Shown here: positions 21,851-22,405 of the stretch, piece by piece
How the letters are laid out: each line of letters begins with the position of its first letter
How positions within the stretch are numbered: the first letter of the stretch is position 1
NCBI GenBank assembly: GCA_023228705.1
Contig: JALOAS010000053.1
Location: 1 to 22,405 of the forward strand
Direction: 5' to 3'
DNA length: 22,405 nt
Origin: Ottowia sp.
Lineage (GTDB): Bacteria; Pseudomonadota; Gammaproteobacteria; Burkholderiales; Burkholderiaceae_C
Notes under the pieces: model-generated
What the model was told of the DNA's origin: nothing
The model's database searches: none
What the model saw: the letters and a program-made list of their open reading frames with translations, nothing else
Translations under genes and position numbers: made by a program

Positions 21851-22405
21851 CAATCGACCTGGTCCTCCATGAGCAGGTAGGTGTTGTAGGCGTTCATGCG
21901 GTTGGCCTCATGGAACAGCGGCAGGCCCTCGAACTCGCTCCAGTCGGTGGCAGCGTAGGCCTCGTCAAAGGGAATCAGCTCCCTGGCGGCTTCGGCCATG
22001 CTGTCGCGCAGGTACTGCAGGTATCGGCTGGTGATCTCTATGTCCTTTTGCGGCTCGTAGCTGGCGTCGCCATGGCCGGGCACGATCACCTTGGCATCAA
22101 ACGTCTTGATGCCGTCCAGCGCCTGCAGCCAGCTGCGGCTGTCGGCCTCGCCCACGTAGGGTACGCGGTTGGCAAAGACCAGGTCGCCGGAAAACAGCAC
22201 CTTTTCCGCCGGAACCCACACGACCACGTCTTCCACCGTGTGCGCCGGACCAACCGACTGCACGACAAAGTCCATGCCACCCAGCGACAGCGCGCGCGTT
22301 CCGTTCATCCACTCGTCCGCTTCAACCAGGCGCGTATCGGCGTTGATCCACGGCGCCATCTCCTCGCGTGACGCTTCCAGCCGCCCCTGCGCGGTGTGCG
22401 AGTAC
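21850..22405 (-). CDS. Metallo-beta-lactamase-fold hydrolase, SoxH-like (5' end missing)
   Basis: The frame is open to the right window edge, so the N-terminus is missing and at least 184 residues are visible. They include the second half of an MBL fold: GPAHTVEDVVVWVPAEKVLFSGDLVF (metal-binding His and Asp), then KVIVPGHGD, and a C-terminal helical tail ending NAYNTYLLMEDQ. This tail is typical of the SoxH-type MBL proteins found beside sox and quinoprotein gene clusters. The reaction of this group is not established. The primary HxHxD motif must lie outside the window. It is translationally coupled to the thioredoxin-fold gene. Confidence 0.85.
   Translation of the reverse strand, partial: YSHTAQGRLEASREEMAPWINADTRLVEADEWMNGTRALSLGGMDFVVQSVGPAHTVEDVVVWVPAEKVLFSGDLVFANRVPYVGEADSRSWLQALDGIKTFDAKVIVPGHGDASYEPQKDIEITSRYLQYLRDSMAEAARELIPFDEAYAATDWSEFEGLPLFHEANRMNAYNTYLLMEDQVD

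Overview
The window looks like a chromosomal segment of a GC-rich betaproteobacterium, most likely a sulfur-oxidising Burkholderiales member close to Comamonadaceae. This rests on GC-rich coding with many ATGA/TGATG stop-start overlaps, a gspGHIJKLMNDE-type secretion operon, and the sox gene order CDYZAXB. The taxon is an inference; no rRNA or tRNA is present to fix it.

Layout. Positions 1-395 hold no gene. They contain three 7-bp tandem repeats and a duplicated block of about 124 bp with GC-rich hairpins. A YhfA-type OsmC protein (396-845, minus) diverges from ilvA, threonine deaminase (1115-2701, plus). Between them lie a good sigma70-like promoter and a Rho-independent terminator on the plus strand, which suggests a ~95-nt RNA or an ilvA leader. 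A type II secretion system follows: gspC alone on the minus strand (2760-3350), then gspG, H, I, J, K, L, M, N, D and E on the plus strand (3459-13593). Most of these genes overlap by 1-4 bases. The run is broken by a 396-bp gap before gspL and a 306-bp gap before gspE. gspF and the prepilin peptidase gene gspO are not in the window.

After gspE come two small genes with their own promoter, operator-like palindromes and a strong Shine-Dalgarno: a ribbon-helix-helix protein and a 66-aa helical protein. A 121-bp element with perfect 12-bp terminal inverted repeats (14202-14322) lies between them and the sox cluster and resembles the repeats at the window start.

The rest is on the minus strand, read from right to left: a metallo-beta-lactamase-fold protein (cut by the window end), a SoxW-like thioredoxin-fold protein, soxC, soxD, soxY, soxZ, soxA, soxX and soxB. 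This is the periplasmic Kelly-Friedrich thiosulfate oxidation system. SoxAX loads thiosulfate onto the Cys of SoxYZ, SoxB releases sulfate, and SoxCD oxidises the remaining sulfane sulfur, so the set predicts complete oxidation to sulfate without sulfur globules. A canonical terminator lies between soxX and soxB.

The features most worth a second look are the hairpin/heptamer repeat family, the candidate RNA upstream of ilvA, the RHH plus helical-protein pair, the two non-coding gaps in the gsp operon, and a context bias of the rare Ile codon ATA.
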